Shown here piece after piece: positions 22,096 through 32,393 of a stretch of DNA of 60,000 nucleotides. The translations under genes and the position numbers were made by a program. Source of the stretch: Symsagittifera roscoffensis (Eukaryota; Xenacoelomorpha; Acoela; Convolutidae); assembly GCF_963678635.1 (NCBI RefSeq), contig NC_087062.1, positions 35,802,052 through 35,862,051 of the forward strand, written 5' to 3'. Within the stretch, counting starts at the first letter, position 1; every line of letters begins with the position of its first letter. The notes below the pieces were generated by a model. The model ran no database searches. It had not been told where the DNA came from and saw only the letters and a program-made list of their open reading frames with translations.

Positions 22096-22527
22096 AGTTG
22101 AAAACAAGTATTTACTATATCGTATTATAATCTTGATAAACTATCCCTGTAAAAACTAATCATGATCCATAAATACCCGTATGATACTGAGCTAGCAGTG
22201 AACGCACAATTAACCAAAAAAGTTTTTCATTAAGTCTGAATACATCTTTCACCTCGATAGCACTAATAAAAAAATCGATCACATAATCGATCATGCATTA
22301 AGGAATACAAAAGCTTGCGAACCATTTTTCAGTAAGTTTGATCACTTTGCACTAATATTCAAATTCATTACATTGAAAGAACGAGATAGTAACTGTTCTC
22401 ATGAAGTTAAGTTAAAGACTAAATTCAAACAAACTTACACTTTTTCATAGTTCACTAAACCGCAACCCTCACCACAGCTTCATGTTCAAAAATTCCAAAA
22501 ATACATCACCTTACTTTTCAAATTTTG
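22096..22527 (+). pseudogene. Unrecognised protein family, copy 3, 3'-truncated
   Basis: The 110-bp lead block (22096-22198, ending in GCTAGCAG) is followed by sequence matching copy 1: HLDSTNKKIDHIIDHALRNT, then EPFFSKFDHFALIFKFI, then LKERDSNCSHEVKLKTKF. The Lys codons here show that the stop in copy 1 is secondary. Homology ends abruptly near 22527, at the edge of an 88-bp inverted repeat. Confidence 0.5.
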
Positions 22528-24370
22528 TTGTAGCTGTCTAAGTTTCTGTTTCTCTCTCGCGAAAAATGACACATTTGATTTTAAATTATTACATAAATTT
22601 AGCTGTTTTCTAAAATTGCAAGTTAAAAACTTGATATTTATTAAAATTTTCTTAAAAATTTGTTTTTTACTTTTCACGGTACAATGATGGTTCATGAGAA
22701 ACTATTTTCAAAGATTTTTTCAAAATCGTAATAAAACCTCGCTTAATTTTTCTTGGACTACCAAAAACGAATAGCAAAAAAATCACTTCGAGCTTTTTTG
22801 GACTACTGAAAAGGAATTAGGGAATTACAATTTTCTCTTATGGTCTTTGTTCCTTTATGTCCTAGGATTTGTCCGTGAAAACTAATGGCTCAAATATATG
22901 TACTTTCGTGTCAACTTTCAAAATAATAGAAAAAAAATATGCAAACCGTGGTCGTCTTGCCCGACAAAACTAGCAGCTGGCAAGTTCTTTCTGTGCTAAA
23001 GACAAAATCGTTTAAGACTTAAAACAGAGATATTAATTTTTTGTAACTTCTTCTGCTCAGATTCCATAATTTTTTATAAGGAAAAAAATTCACATTTAAA
23101 ATTTTTTTTTTCTCGTATCAAGCTCGTGAAAATTCCAGAAGCACTTTTATGCACCTGTGCCCTTTTATGCACCTGTAGTCAGCTTTTTGCGAATAAAAAA
23201 ATATGACAATCAAAAAAGTCAACCCTCTAAACGCAATTTCAAATACAAATTTTTCAGTTTTGAATCGTTTAACAAAAAATGTAGATCAACTAGTTTTCAT
23301 TATTTCATTTTGAATTGAGTTTTGAGCCGATTAATTTCGCCGGTTATATCATGCGTTAAAGTTTTCTCTAAGTGCATGCTAGGTGAGGTTTGCTAGACAT
23401 GTTAGAATTCCAAAAAGCAGTTTTTGACAAATTTTTTTTTTATTAATTGAGAAAAAACCCTTAGGTGGAAGTGCAAAACATGCAAAAAAATGGGGCTTAA
23501 AAAAGGACAATGCAAAGTTTCCAAATTCGTAGTAAAGCGCTGTGCCAGCGGCAAAAAAAAATTAGTATGGATTTTCTCCAATTTAGTTCTGATATATCTT
23601 TTTGTATTAACGATATGTTACATGAACAGACACAAATTCATCATTTTGTACTAAAGTTTTTTTTTGTTTGGCGAGAGACGTTAAAATACTTTTCCTCATT
23701 TTTTTTCGAGTTTCTACATCAGAATAATTTGACGGCAGTCGGAGTATCCAGGTTTTGCTTCAATTGGATCCTTATCATGCAATTGTCTATTAGCATTTGT
23801 CGACTTAAGCGCAAAAGGAATCAAATTCACTACTTTGAGTTTAAGTCCGGTGTGGCTTTCTCATAAGTAACTTCGGACAAGGTACACTGTCTGTTCGTCA
23901 CTCTATCCTTTTTTCGGCCAGATAGATTCGTGCAATTTCTTAGTCTAATAACGATCCTAATCTTACTTATGTTTTTTTAGTCTCAATAGATCTAGTTTAT
24001 ACTGGTATTCTTGCGAGGTTAGAGGAGAGGAAGAGCAACTTTTTTCTAAGCTCAATTTATTCTTCTCTGCCTGAAACTATAAATAGTTTCAGTCTAACCA
24101 AGTTTTGTTAGTTTAAGTCATGAATCATGATTGGTTAGTTCTAAGTATTTTTACAGGGATAGTTATCAAAATTTAACTGGATATACAAAATACTTATTTT
24201 GAACTGGTTCCAATTACGCATTTTTACGAACAAAAAATTAGTGGAATTTTTATGGTAGCGCAATCTACATGTGCCAGTTTTCTGAGAAAACAGCTAAATT
24301 GATGTAATATTTTAAAATCAAATTTGTGATTATTGCCGATAGAGAAACAAAAACTTAGACAGCCACAAAA
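22525..24370. mobile_element. Possible element bounded by about 88-bp inverted repeats
   Basis: 22525-22612 and 24282-24370 are inverted copies of each other at roughly 85-90 percent identity (for example GCTGTCTAAGTTTCTGTTTC on the left against GAAACAAAAACTTAGACAGC on the right). Between them is 1.7 kb with a 118-codon unrecognised ORF (23510-23866) and an inverted copy of the lead block of the unrecognised gene family (about 24118-24215). No transposase was found and target duplications were not established. Confidence 0.4.
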
Positions 24371-24581
24371 AATTAGTATTGATTAACTAAAACTTTGATA
24401 AAAATCTCAAAAAAACTGTATTTGTGTACAAAGTCAAAATGGCAAAAGTTTTAAGTTTTGCATCTGTTTGCACAGTAATATGACCAAGTAGCTTGCCTCA
24501 ATTCAATTCGGTAAGGCTTTTGAATCGGATTAAGTTGCTATCACGTTATTAGAACGAAACAAAATTCATTGTCAAACGGTT

Positions 24582-24586
24582 TGACT
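24582..24586. repeat. Target-site duplication TGACT, left
   Basis: TGACT directly abuts the 5' LTR and is repeated exactly after the 3' LTR (31605-31609); five bases is the usual size for BEL/Pao. Confidence 0.8.
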
Positions 24587-24777
24587 TGTCTACGACATTT
24601 GAACTTTATTCTTTGCCGAACCTAATTTTGCCACATTTTTGACATAAATATGCCGCCAAATTAGTAAACTGAAAGACTCAAAACTCAAAAATCAAAAAGA
24701 AATCATTTAAAAAAGAAACAACTAAACTACGATCTGAAATTGGAATCTTAATCAACCAAAACGTATTGCCATTGTCA
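24587..24777 (+). repeat. 5' LTR of BEL/Pao element
   Basis: 191 bp, starting TGTCTACGACATTTG and ending GCCATTGTCA (TG...CA). Confidence 0.88.
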
Positions 24778-24778
24778 T

Positions 24779-24791
24779 TGGCCCACAATAG
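24779..24791 (+). promoter_or_regulatory. Primer-binding site candidate
   Basis: TGGCCCACAATAG starts one base after the 5' LTR; TGG is complementary to the CCA end of a tRNA. The tRNA species was not determined. Confidence 0.6.
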
Positions 24792-25055
24792 TTTTTTAAA
24801 AAAGAAACAGAAACCAAGGTTTTTTTTGTTTGAAAAATCAACGAACCCATCCTTATACTAACCAATCATATTGTTTACTTTTTTTCCTTTTTTTTGGATT
24901 GTAAGTTCCAAAGAAAAAAAACTCAAAATCATTTTTTTTGTTACAATACAATTACGAGGGTTCCATGTAATCAAAGGAATTACATATTGGCCATTTTACA
25001 TTTTGTCTGACACGTCAAAACGTGAATTAAGTTTAGGAGACATAGTCAATTAAAA

Positions 25056-27606
25056 ATGAATTCAACCTATGATGCTGTTTTTAAAGTCATAGAAACAGAC
25101 GTAGAAATTTTAGCAAAAGCAATTAACCAAGCCATAAGCGATTCCGACGAAGTACAGATCATGAACGATTTCTTAACCGAATTGAAGAGCTTGCTTGACG
25201 ATGCCAATAACGAAACAGTCAAGATAATACGCACCGGAACGGACCAGCAAGACTCAATCATTGAACGATTGAAAACTTTGAAAGTTTTGTACCGAACGAT
25301 CCAACTACGATCAAAACGATACGAGCATACCCTTAACAACACTGCCACGTCTTCTTTAAACTCATCACGAGTAGCCAGCAACGTCTCGACGCCTTCAATA
25401 ATACGACAAGCCTTGAAAAATCTTCCCCTTCGACGCCAAACGGAAAGTTTAACCCGTAGTACTACTACACAAAACGTCACCATGGACCAGGACACCCCGG
25501 ACGATTTGCCACAATTTTCTGGATTGCCAGCAATCTTAAACGCTACTTCAAACCACAGATCAAATTCCGCCCAGGAAAATTCAGGACTCCTACTTCGCCC
25601 CGGATCTAACAGCGACGCCAATACCTTGGATCATCGCATTCATCAACAACAAACAGAAACTCTTGGAACTCAAACTGCCCATGGAACTCACCTCCATCCT
25701 CAGTCAAACCTCTCATTGCAGCAGCCGAACGCCGACTTGTCACAAAGTTCAAACCTTCAGCCGAACCACCCAGAAGCTCAACTTCAAGGAACGACTATAG
25801 AATTGAACAATAGAACTCAACTCCAAATCGACAATCAGCAATTGACAGCAACAGTGGGACAAAGACCGAACTCAGAAGCTCAGAAGCTCAACTTCATCAA
25901 ATCCAAGTTTTCAATCAGCAGATGAACGCACCAGCAACCCGACAAAGAAATGTTTCAGCGCCAAAATTTCTTCCGACAGCAACTTCAAAAGCAGCTCAGA
26001 GTCAACTGATTGGACAGAAAATCACACACCCAATTCTTGCTCCCCAGACAGCTAGCCCCCCACATGGACTATACCGGCCTTCAAGCCAACAACAGAACCA
26101 GCCTTCAAGCCAACAACAGAGGACACATAATCCGAATAGCGCCTTTAGACCCATCTTGACGATTGGAAATCAGAATTCAACCAATCATCCCCCCACCAAC
26201 GTGTTCAGCGGACACCAGACGACAGCTAAGGGTATCAAAAACATCAACGGAGTACCGATACCAGCACAACCAGCACTACTGCCAACAAACCAAGGAGATC
26301 AACGAACAGCAACAAATTGGACCTCCAGCCAGCCGACCCTGACTCACCAATGTACACAACCTGCCATACGATCGTACCAGGAAGGATTTCTGGGAACCAC
26401 GACAGCATACAACCCTACGAACATGCCGACATCATCAACAACAGCCTTCACTCATGCAGGCTGCAGGGGACCAACAGGAACAACTCACCCAAATATCAAC
26501 AGACCTCCCCCTCATCAACATGCAGTCCATCAACATGCAGCACATCAACATGCAGCACATCAGAACCAGCCGACTTATTTTCCGATTCCGACCAACCTTG
26601 GAACAGCACCGACAGACCACAACCATCATCAAACGATCTCGAAGACATTCAGGAAATCAGTGCCCATTGTCAAACCATTCATAACCGACGGAGAACCTGA
26701 ACAATGGTTAGATTGGATAGGACTGTTCAACGCAACCATCAACAGCACCGACATGACAAACTCGGAAAAGATGACACATCTGCAGAAACTTGTATCTGGA
26801 GATGCCAAATCTCTCATCCGAGGATATGGATGCAATGGAGCAATGTATGACGCAGCCCTTCAGCGACTGGAAAACGACTTTGGTAACCCGACGAAGATAG
26901 TTACATCCTTCCTTCGACGACTCGACGCCATCAGCGGCCCCAATCTACGACATACCAGAAGCTACAAGGACCTCGCCAATTTCCTACAGACAATGATCGA
27001 TGCATTCACGACACTTGGATTCCAGCACGATCTACACTCTACGACAAATGTCCAAACAGTTTTGTCAAAACTGCCTACCCCTTGCCGACTAGAATGGAAT
27101 AGATACAATCTGCAATGCATTATCAGACAACCATCACTCATCGACCTCACCAATTGGTTCAACATCTACGTCGAAGCATGCAGCGATTTGCCGAGCAACA
27201 GCAACAACAACAACACCAGAAACAGCAGCAGCAGCAACAACTACAACAGCAGCAAGGATCATCATCCAACGGTCACACCCACCAACATGGACCATCGGAT
27301 CACCGCGCCAATCAGAACAACCGGAACCAGCAACGCAGCCAGCAGCAACATAAATCTGGACAAAAGGATCAACGACGAGACTTTTGCCCGGAGAAACGCA
27401 ATTGCCAGTACCTTGGAAAATGCCAACACTTCATCGCAATGAACCCAAAGGACAGATTACAGCATGCCAGGGACCTGCAACTATGTTTCAACTGCTTCAG
27501 CCCCCACAAGTTCGCCGACTGTCAATCAACGCAAACCTGCAGCACAACCCAGCAACCACAACAACAGCAGCACCTACAACTCGACGACACAGAGGGATAC
27601 AGCTAA
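25056..27606 (+). pseudogene. BEL/Pao gag, two frameshifts
   Basis: Frame 1 (25056-25925) starts with a helical N-terminus (DVEILAKAINQAISDSDEVQ) and becomes Gln/Ser/Asn-rich. It overlaps by ATGA frame 2 (25922-27442), whose residues about 245-420 are a DUF1759-like capsid region (VKPFITDGEPEQWLDWIGLF, then LQKLVSGDAKSLIRGYG). After a CAG/CAA-rich stretch (about 27190-27350) frame 3 (27115-27606) gives the nucleocapsid with CFNCFSPHKFADC, a CX2CX3HX4C knuckle, one residue shorter than the usual CX2CX4HX4C. The -1 overlap at 25922 could be a programmed shift or a mutation. Confidence 0.8.
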
Positions 27607-30600
27607 CCGGAACTCCAGACAACATGACGACATCACCAACTGCAGCACCAGCATAAGCAGAAGGAACTCGACTCGCCACATTCCGACCCTGCCAATAACG
27701 ATCTCTCATGGCAAACATAGATTTCATGCCTATGCAATGCTTGATTGTGGCAGCAAACTGACATTGCTTAAATCATCAATCGCCCTCCAACTCAAACCAG
27801 ATCTGCAATTAGACGACACCATCCAGCTAAACCAAGCACTGACATCATCAGACACAGCTTCTACAAAGATGACGATCGCGATTGGACCCTAAACCAGCAA
27901 AAGCAGCCATTTCAACTAAATGACATCGACGTCATAATGGATTGGAACCTTTCCCAATTCAACCCTGAACTCGTCAACTCCATCAGCCAAAGGAACGAGC
28001 CACTTCAACACATTCGGATAGCTACACTGCCCTCGAAAGAAATCGGAACCATCATTGGACGCGATTTCGCTGAACTCGTGACACCTTCAGAAGTAATCCA
28101 TTCAAAACAAAATGTGCCTATTGGATGGAAAACGCCACTTGGATGGTCTCTCTGTGGACGCGACAATGCAACGACACCCAGCGACATCAACAAAATCAAC
28201 TTCACGACAGACGATACATTGTTTCGCCACGTAGCTACATGGATGAAAATGGACGCCGAAGGGATTTCAACTGACCAACGCAGCCTCTCAACAAACGACA
28301 AGGAAGCTCTCCGCATCTTGGAATCTTCAACAACCCGCTTGCCCAATGGACACTACCAAGTTGGAATGCTTTGGAAACGTGGACAACAACTGCCAAACAA
28401 TAGATGGCTTGCCAAGAAGCAGCTCGACAGCCTTCTCCAACGACTGAAGAGAAACACCGAGATGGCACAGAAATATCAGGAGACCATCGACACCGACTTG
28501 CAGAAAGGTTTCATAGTCAAAGTTGATGATTCCCATGAAAACTCAACAGGAAAATGGTACCTTCCTCATCATCCAGTGACAAACATCAATACATCAATAA
28601 ACCTGGCAAGGTACTCCGAGTCCTTAATGCATCGAGCATCTACAAAGGAGTATCACTCAACAGCAACCTACTAACTGGACCAGAGCTCCTCACAAACCTT
28701 ACTGGAATCGTTATGCGATTTCGCGAGGACCAAATCGCTATTTCTGCCGACATTGAAGCAATGTTCATGCAGGTCTTCGTGAGCCCAGAGGACCAGCCGT
28801 ATTTGCAATTTCTGTGGAAGGACAACACGGGCCAATCCGCAACCTTCCAATACACCCGCCACATCTTCGGAGCTACCGACTCACCATGTGTTGCCTGCTA
28901 CGCCACTTGACAATGTGCGAAGGACAATGCCGACAAATATCCAGCCTTGGAGAAAATATACATGGACGACCTATACAAAGCCGTTTCAACACCGACGGAA
29001 GCGACACAGTTAATGAACGACCTTCAAAAGATGTTCAGCCTTGGAGGTTTCAACCTCACAAAATGGACCTCAAACTCTCAACAATTCCTCACAACAGTCA
29101 ACGAGAACCACTTGGAAAACAGCGACAGCCTCACCAAGAAGGAATGACCCCTCGAAAGAGTTCTTGGAGTGAAATGGAAACCAGACACGGACGTCTTTCT
29201 TGTGGAAGCAAAGAAGTTTCACGCCATTGACAAGAAGGACTTAACGCAGCGCAAACTATTGAAGTTTGCTTCTTCAATCTTTGACCCGCTTGGAATTACG
29301 ATGCCACTGACAATTCGACTACGACAATCACTTCAACTTGCCTGGACCTCAATGGGACAAACCTCTAAACATTGGGCATTTAACAGACCTCAACGATTGG
29401 ATAGACAAGCGAAGCCAATTCAACGACATCTGCCTGCCCCGGATTTACTTCAAACCAGAAACGAAGATACTGGAAACCCAACTCCATGTATTCAGCGACG
29501 CCTCCGAACTTGCCTTAGCATCAGTTGCTTACCTCAGAATCAGATACGATGACGACACAACGGAACTCAAGTTCGTCATCGGAAAAGCCCGAGTAGCACC
29601 CATCAGCAGAATGACAATTCCAAATCTCGAGCTTCAAGCCGCCACTAACGGAGCTAAACTGTCTCGTTCCATCAAAGAACAACATGACATACGAATCGAC
29701 AGTACGACACTATGGACAGATAGTACAACAGCACTTCATTGGATAAACTCGCCGAATCAACGAAACCGGATCTTGATTGCCAACCACCTGAATTTCATCA
29801 TGGACTCAACATCTTCACTGGACTGGAGATACGTGCCCAGCAAAGACAACCCTGCAGACGACGGAACACGTGGTTACAAAGCATGTGACATGACTACCGA
29901 TTCACGATGGATCAAAGGACCAGACTTCTTGTTAAGACCATCATCAGATTAGCCTAATCACCCGCCAACACAACCTACAGCTGATATTCATCTGACAGAC
30001 AACAACCCACAACCGCCAACATCAGTAACCGACTTCAACCGATTTAGCACTTGGACAAGAGCACTCAGAGTTACTTCATATGTTCTTCTCTTCGCAGAAA
30101 ACATCAAAAGGAAGACACGCCAGAGCCTCTCACTTCAACACCTCACCTTAGGATTCGCATGGATCCTTAAACACTCACAGAATCAATCATTCCCCAAAGA
30201 AATAGCATGCCTGACAAAGAAAACTGACATTCCACCCCGCAGCCCTCTACAACCTCTTTGCCCCTTCATCGACGATCACGGATACTTACGTGCCAAAGGA
30301 CGACTACAGAAAGCCCCGCTTCTACTTTGCAGCCGACATCCAGTCATTCTGAACGCAGAAAACTACCCAATACAACTCTTCATGAAGCAAACACACGAAA
30401 TAAATTCCCATTGTGGAATGGAACACACCCGAAGCATTCTTCAGCAGGACTTTTGGATCATAAGATCACGCAAGCATCTGAAGAAAACTATTCGACAATG
30501 CATACCTTGCCGACGCCTTCGACAGGAACCAGTGAAGCCTCTGATGGCAGATTTACCCCTACAACGACTCCCTTAATCGGAAAACAGTTACACCTTCTAC

Positions 30601-31319
30601 TCAACAGGAATTGACTTCTTTGGACCCTTTGCCACGCGGAACAACGACGAGTACAGTAAGCGATACGTTCTCTTCTTCACCTGCCTCGTCACGCAAGCAG
30701 TTCATTCAGAAATATGCCAGCAAATCGACACAAACTCAACTCTACAAGCCATACGCCGTTTCATCGCTAGATGCGGTAAACCCAGGATCATCTTCTCTGA
30801 CAACGGAAAAGCCTTCGTTGCAGCTGACAACGAATTACAGGAAAGCTTTTCTGAGATTCAACACAGCAACGACTTCAACAATCAATGCCAAATACTTGGA
30901 ATAACCTGCAGCTCCTCACTTTGGTGGATCATGGGAACGCCTCATAAAAACATTTAAGATTGCCTTCTACAAAGTCATTGGAACACGGACACTGGACGAC
31001 GAAACTCTGTCAACCTTCACGTGCGAGGTTGAAGCTATGATGAATTCTCGTCCGCTGGAACAGATACCTCAAAGACTACTTGCCAACCTTGACGACCCGA
31101 ACGAAATGGACAAAGCAAGTGGAAAATCTTCAGCAAGGAGACCTTTTTTGGATACTGGAAGACCTAACGCCTCGAGGTCTTTGGCCCCTGGGACGGGTAC
31201 TTCGTACTTTCCCATGTGCAGACGTAATCGTTCGCTCCTGCGAAATTAAAACTAGCAGGGGGATTCTACACCGACCAGCAGTCAAACTCTCGCGAGTATT
31301 GGACCACAGTAACAACTAG
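27464..31319 (+). pseudogene. BEL/Pao pol: protease, RT, RNase H, integrase, DUF5641
   Basis: Protease: YAMLDCGSKLTLLKSSIA (about 27725-27785), where the usual Ser after the catalytic Asp is Cys; the frame ends at 27892. RT N-part: 27937-28674 (IIGRDFAELVTPSEVI, then GWKTPLGWSLCG). RT core: 28554-28910 with ADIEAMFMQVFV, then, after a stop, the YMDD box at 28959-28970. RNase H: 29338-29952 (LHVFSDASELALA, then LWTDSTTALHWI). Integrase zinc-binding part: 30382-30576 (HCGMEHTRSI, then CIPCRRL). Core: Asp in STGIDFFGPF, Asp in FSDNGKAF and Glu in GSWERLIKTF, spread over frames up to about 31000. The C-terminal domain (31080-31319) has PRGLWPLGRVLRTFP and TSRGILHRPAVKL. All domains are recognisable, but at least five breaks make it non-functional. 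Confidence 0.88.
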
Positions 31320-31413
31320 ATGACCAACATGATCAACGACAGCTAACAACTAGATGACCATTACAATCAACGACGACGTACCATCAGCTTCAACGAACAA
31401 TTTTCTAATTTGC

Positions 31414-31604
31414 AATCTACGACATTTGAACTTTATTCTTTGCCGAACCTAATTTTGCCACATTTTTGACATGAATATGCCGCCAAATTAGTAAACTGAA
31501 AGACTCAAAACTCAAAAATCAAAAAGAAATCATTTAAAAAAGAAACAACTAAACTACGATCTGAAATTGGAATCTTAATCAACCAAAACGTATTGCCATT
31601 GTCA
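31414..31604 (+). repeat. 3' LTR of BEL/Pao element
   Basis: 191 bp, near-identical to 24587-24777; begins AATCTACG instead of TGTCTACG and ends TTGTCA. Confidence 0.85.
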
Positions 31605-31609
31605 TGACT
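31605..31609. repeat. Target-site duplication TGACT, right
   Basis: Exact repeat of 24582-24586. Confidence 0.8.
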
Positions 31610-32338
31610 CAAACCCCCATATTTTTGAATACGGTCGACGACGAACTTACTTTTTTTTAATTTTGAGCTCAGTGCCTTGAAATGAATTAAACTCGTCGAA
31701 AGTTGCTAGTTGAAAATTGAATTTCGTTCAAAGAAAAAATACCCACACCGGGCAAAACTGTTACCTAATGACTTTCTGTGAAATCAGAACAATAATTGCT
31801 ATGTGTCTATGTATTTTTCAATCCTTTTTGCAGGGAGGTTGGTTGGTTAAATAAAAAAACATCTGGCTTCTGGGTGCTCTGACTCAATAAAAATATTAAC
31901 TAAAACTTGAATAGGTTTCTATTTAATTTAGTTACGTCCCATGGATCAAATATAGTAATTAGTCAATTTTTGACAAATTTAGTGTAATTTGTGCATAATT
32001 GAATATCCGACGCCTGATTTTATTTTGAAGGAAGTCAATTTTAAACATTCATTAAAAAATATTGTTTTTCAAATTGTACAAGTGATTTTAATACTACTAA
32101 AATTACATTAAAGGGCACTTTTCTCAAAATTTTTGATCAATTAATCGTGTAACTCACAAAACAATTGAACAACTCATGTTTTGAAGAAGTTTCAACAAAG
32201 TTTGTGACCTTCTGAAAACTTAATGTTTGCTATATGACAGACATGGCATATGACGGTAGGATTAGTATATTTAGCGATTTAAGATAAACAGCTTTTGAAA
32301 CTCAGATTTCGTCAAACCACTCACTTACTCGTTAGAAA
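31610..32338 (+). promoter_or_regulatory. Upstream region of the lysozyme gene
   Basis: The 729 bp between the BEL element and the start codon, AT-rich and without ORFs. A weak TATA-like TATATTTA is at 32266-32273, about 66 bases before the ATG. No other element was identified. Confidence 0.35.
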
Positions 32339-32393
32339 ATGAAGTTTCTTGGGCAAGTTTTGATACTGATAATCTTTGTTGCTACTCTTTCAG
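32339..32393 (+). CDS. Lysozyme exon 1 (signal peptide)
   Basis: 55 nt, ATG to CAG followed by GTAAAG donor. 18 codons plus one base; the leftover G completes GAG with the first two bases of exon 2. Confidence 0.88.

Larger units (their letters stand above)
24587..31604 (+). mobile_element. BEL/Pao LTR retrotransposon, 7.0 kb, nearly complete
   Basis: Two 191-bp LTRs bound gag and pol with the order gag, zinc knuckle, aspartic protease, RT, RNase H, integrase and the C-terminal DUF5641-type domain, which is specific to BEL/Pao. A TGACT target duplication flanks it. The two LTRs differ at only a few positions (seen: the first two bases TG versus AA, and one A/G inside), so insertion was fairly recent, yet gag and pol carry several frameshifts and stops. 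The 3' LTR ends 735 bp before the lysozyme start codon and in the same orientation. Confidence 0.92.

Noticed and set aside
23510-23866. 118-codon ORF as a transposase
   Set aside because: No catalytic pattern or conserved motif; low-complexity Phe/Leu-rich composition.
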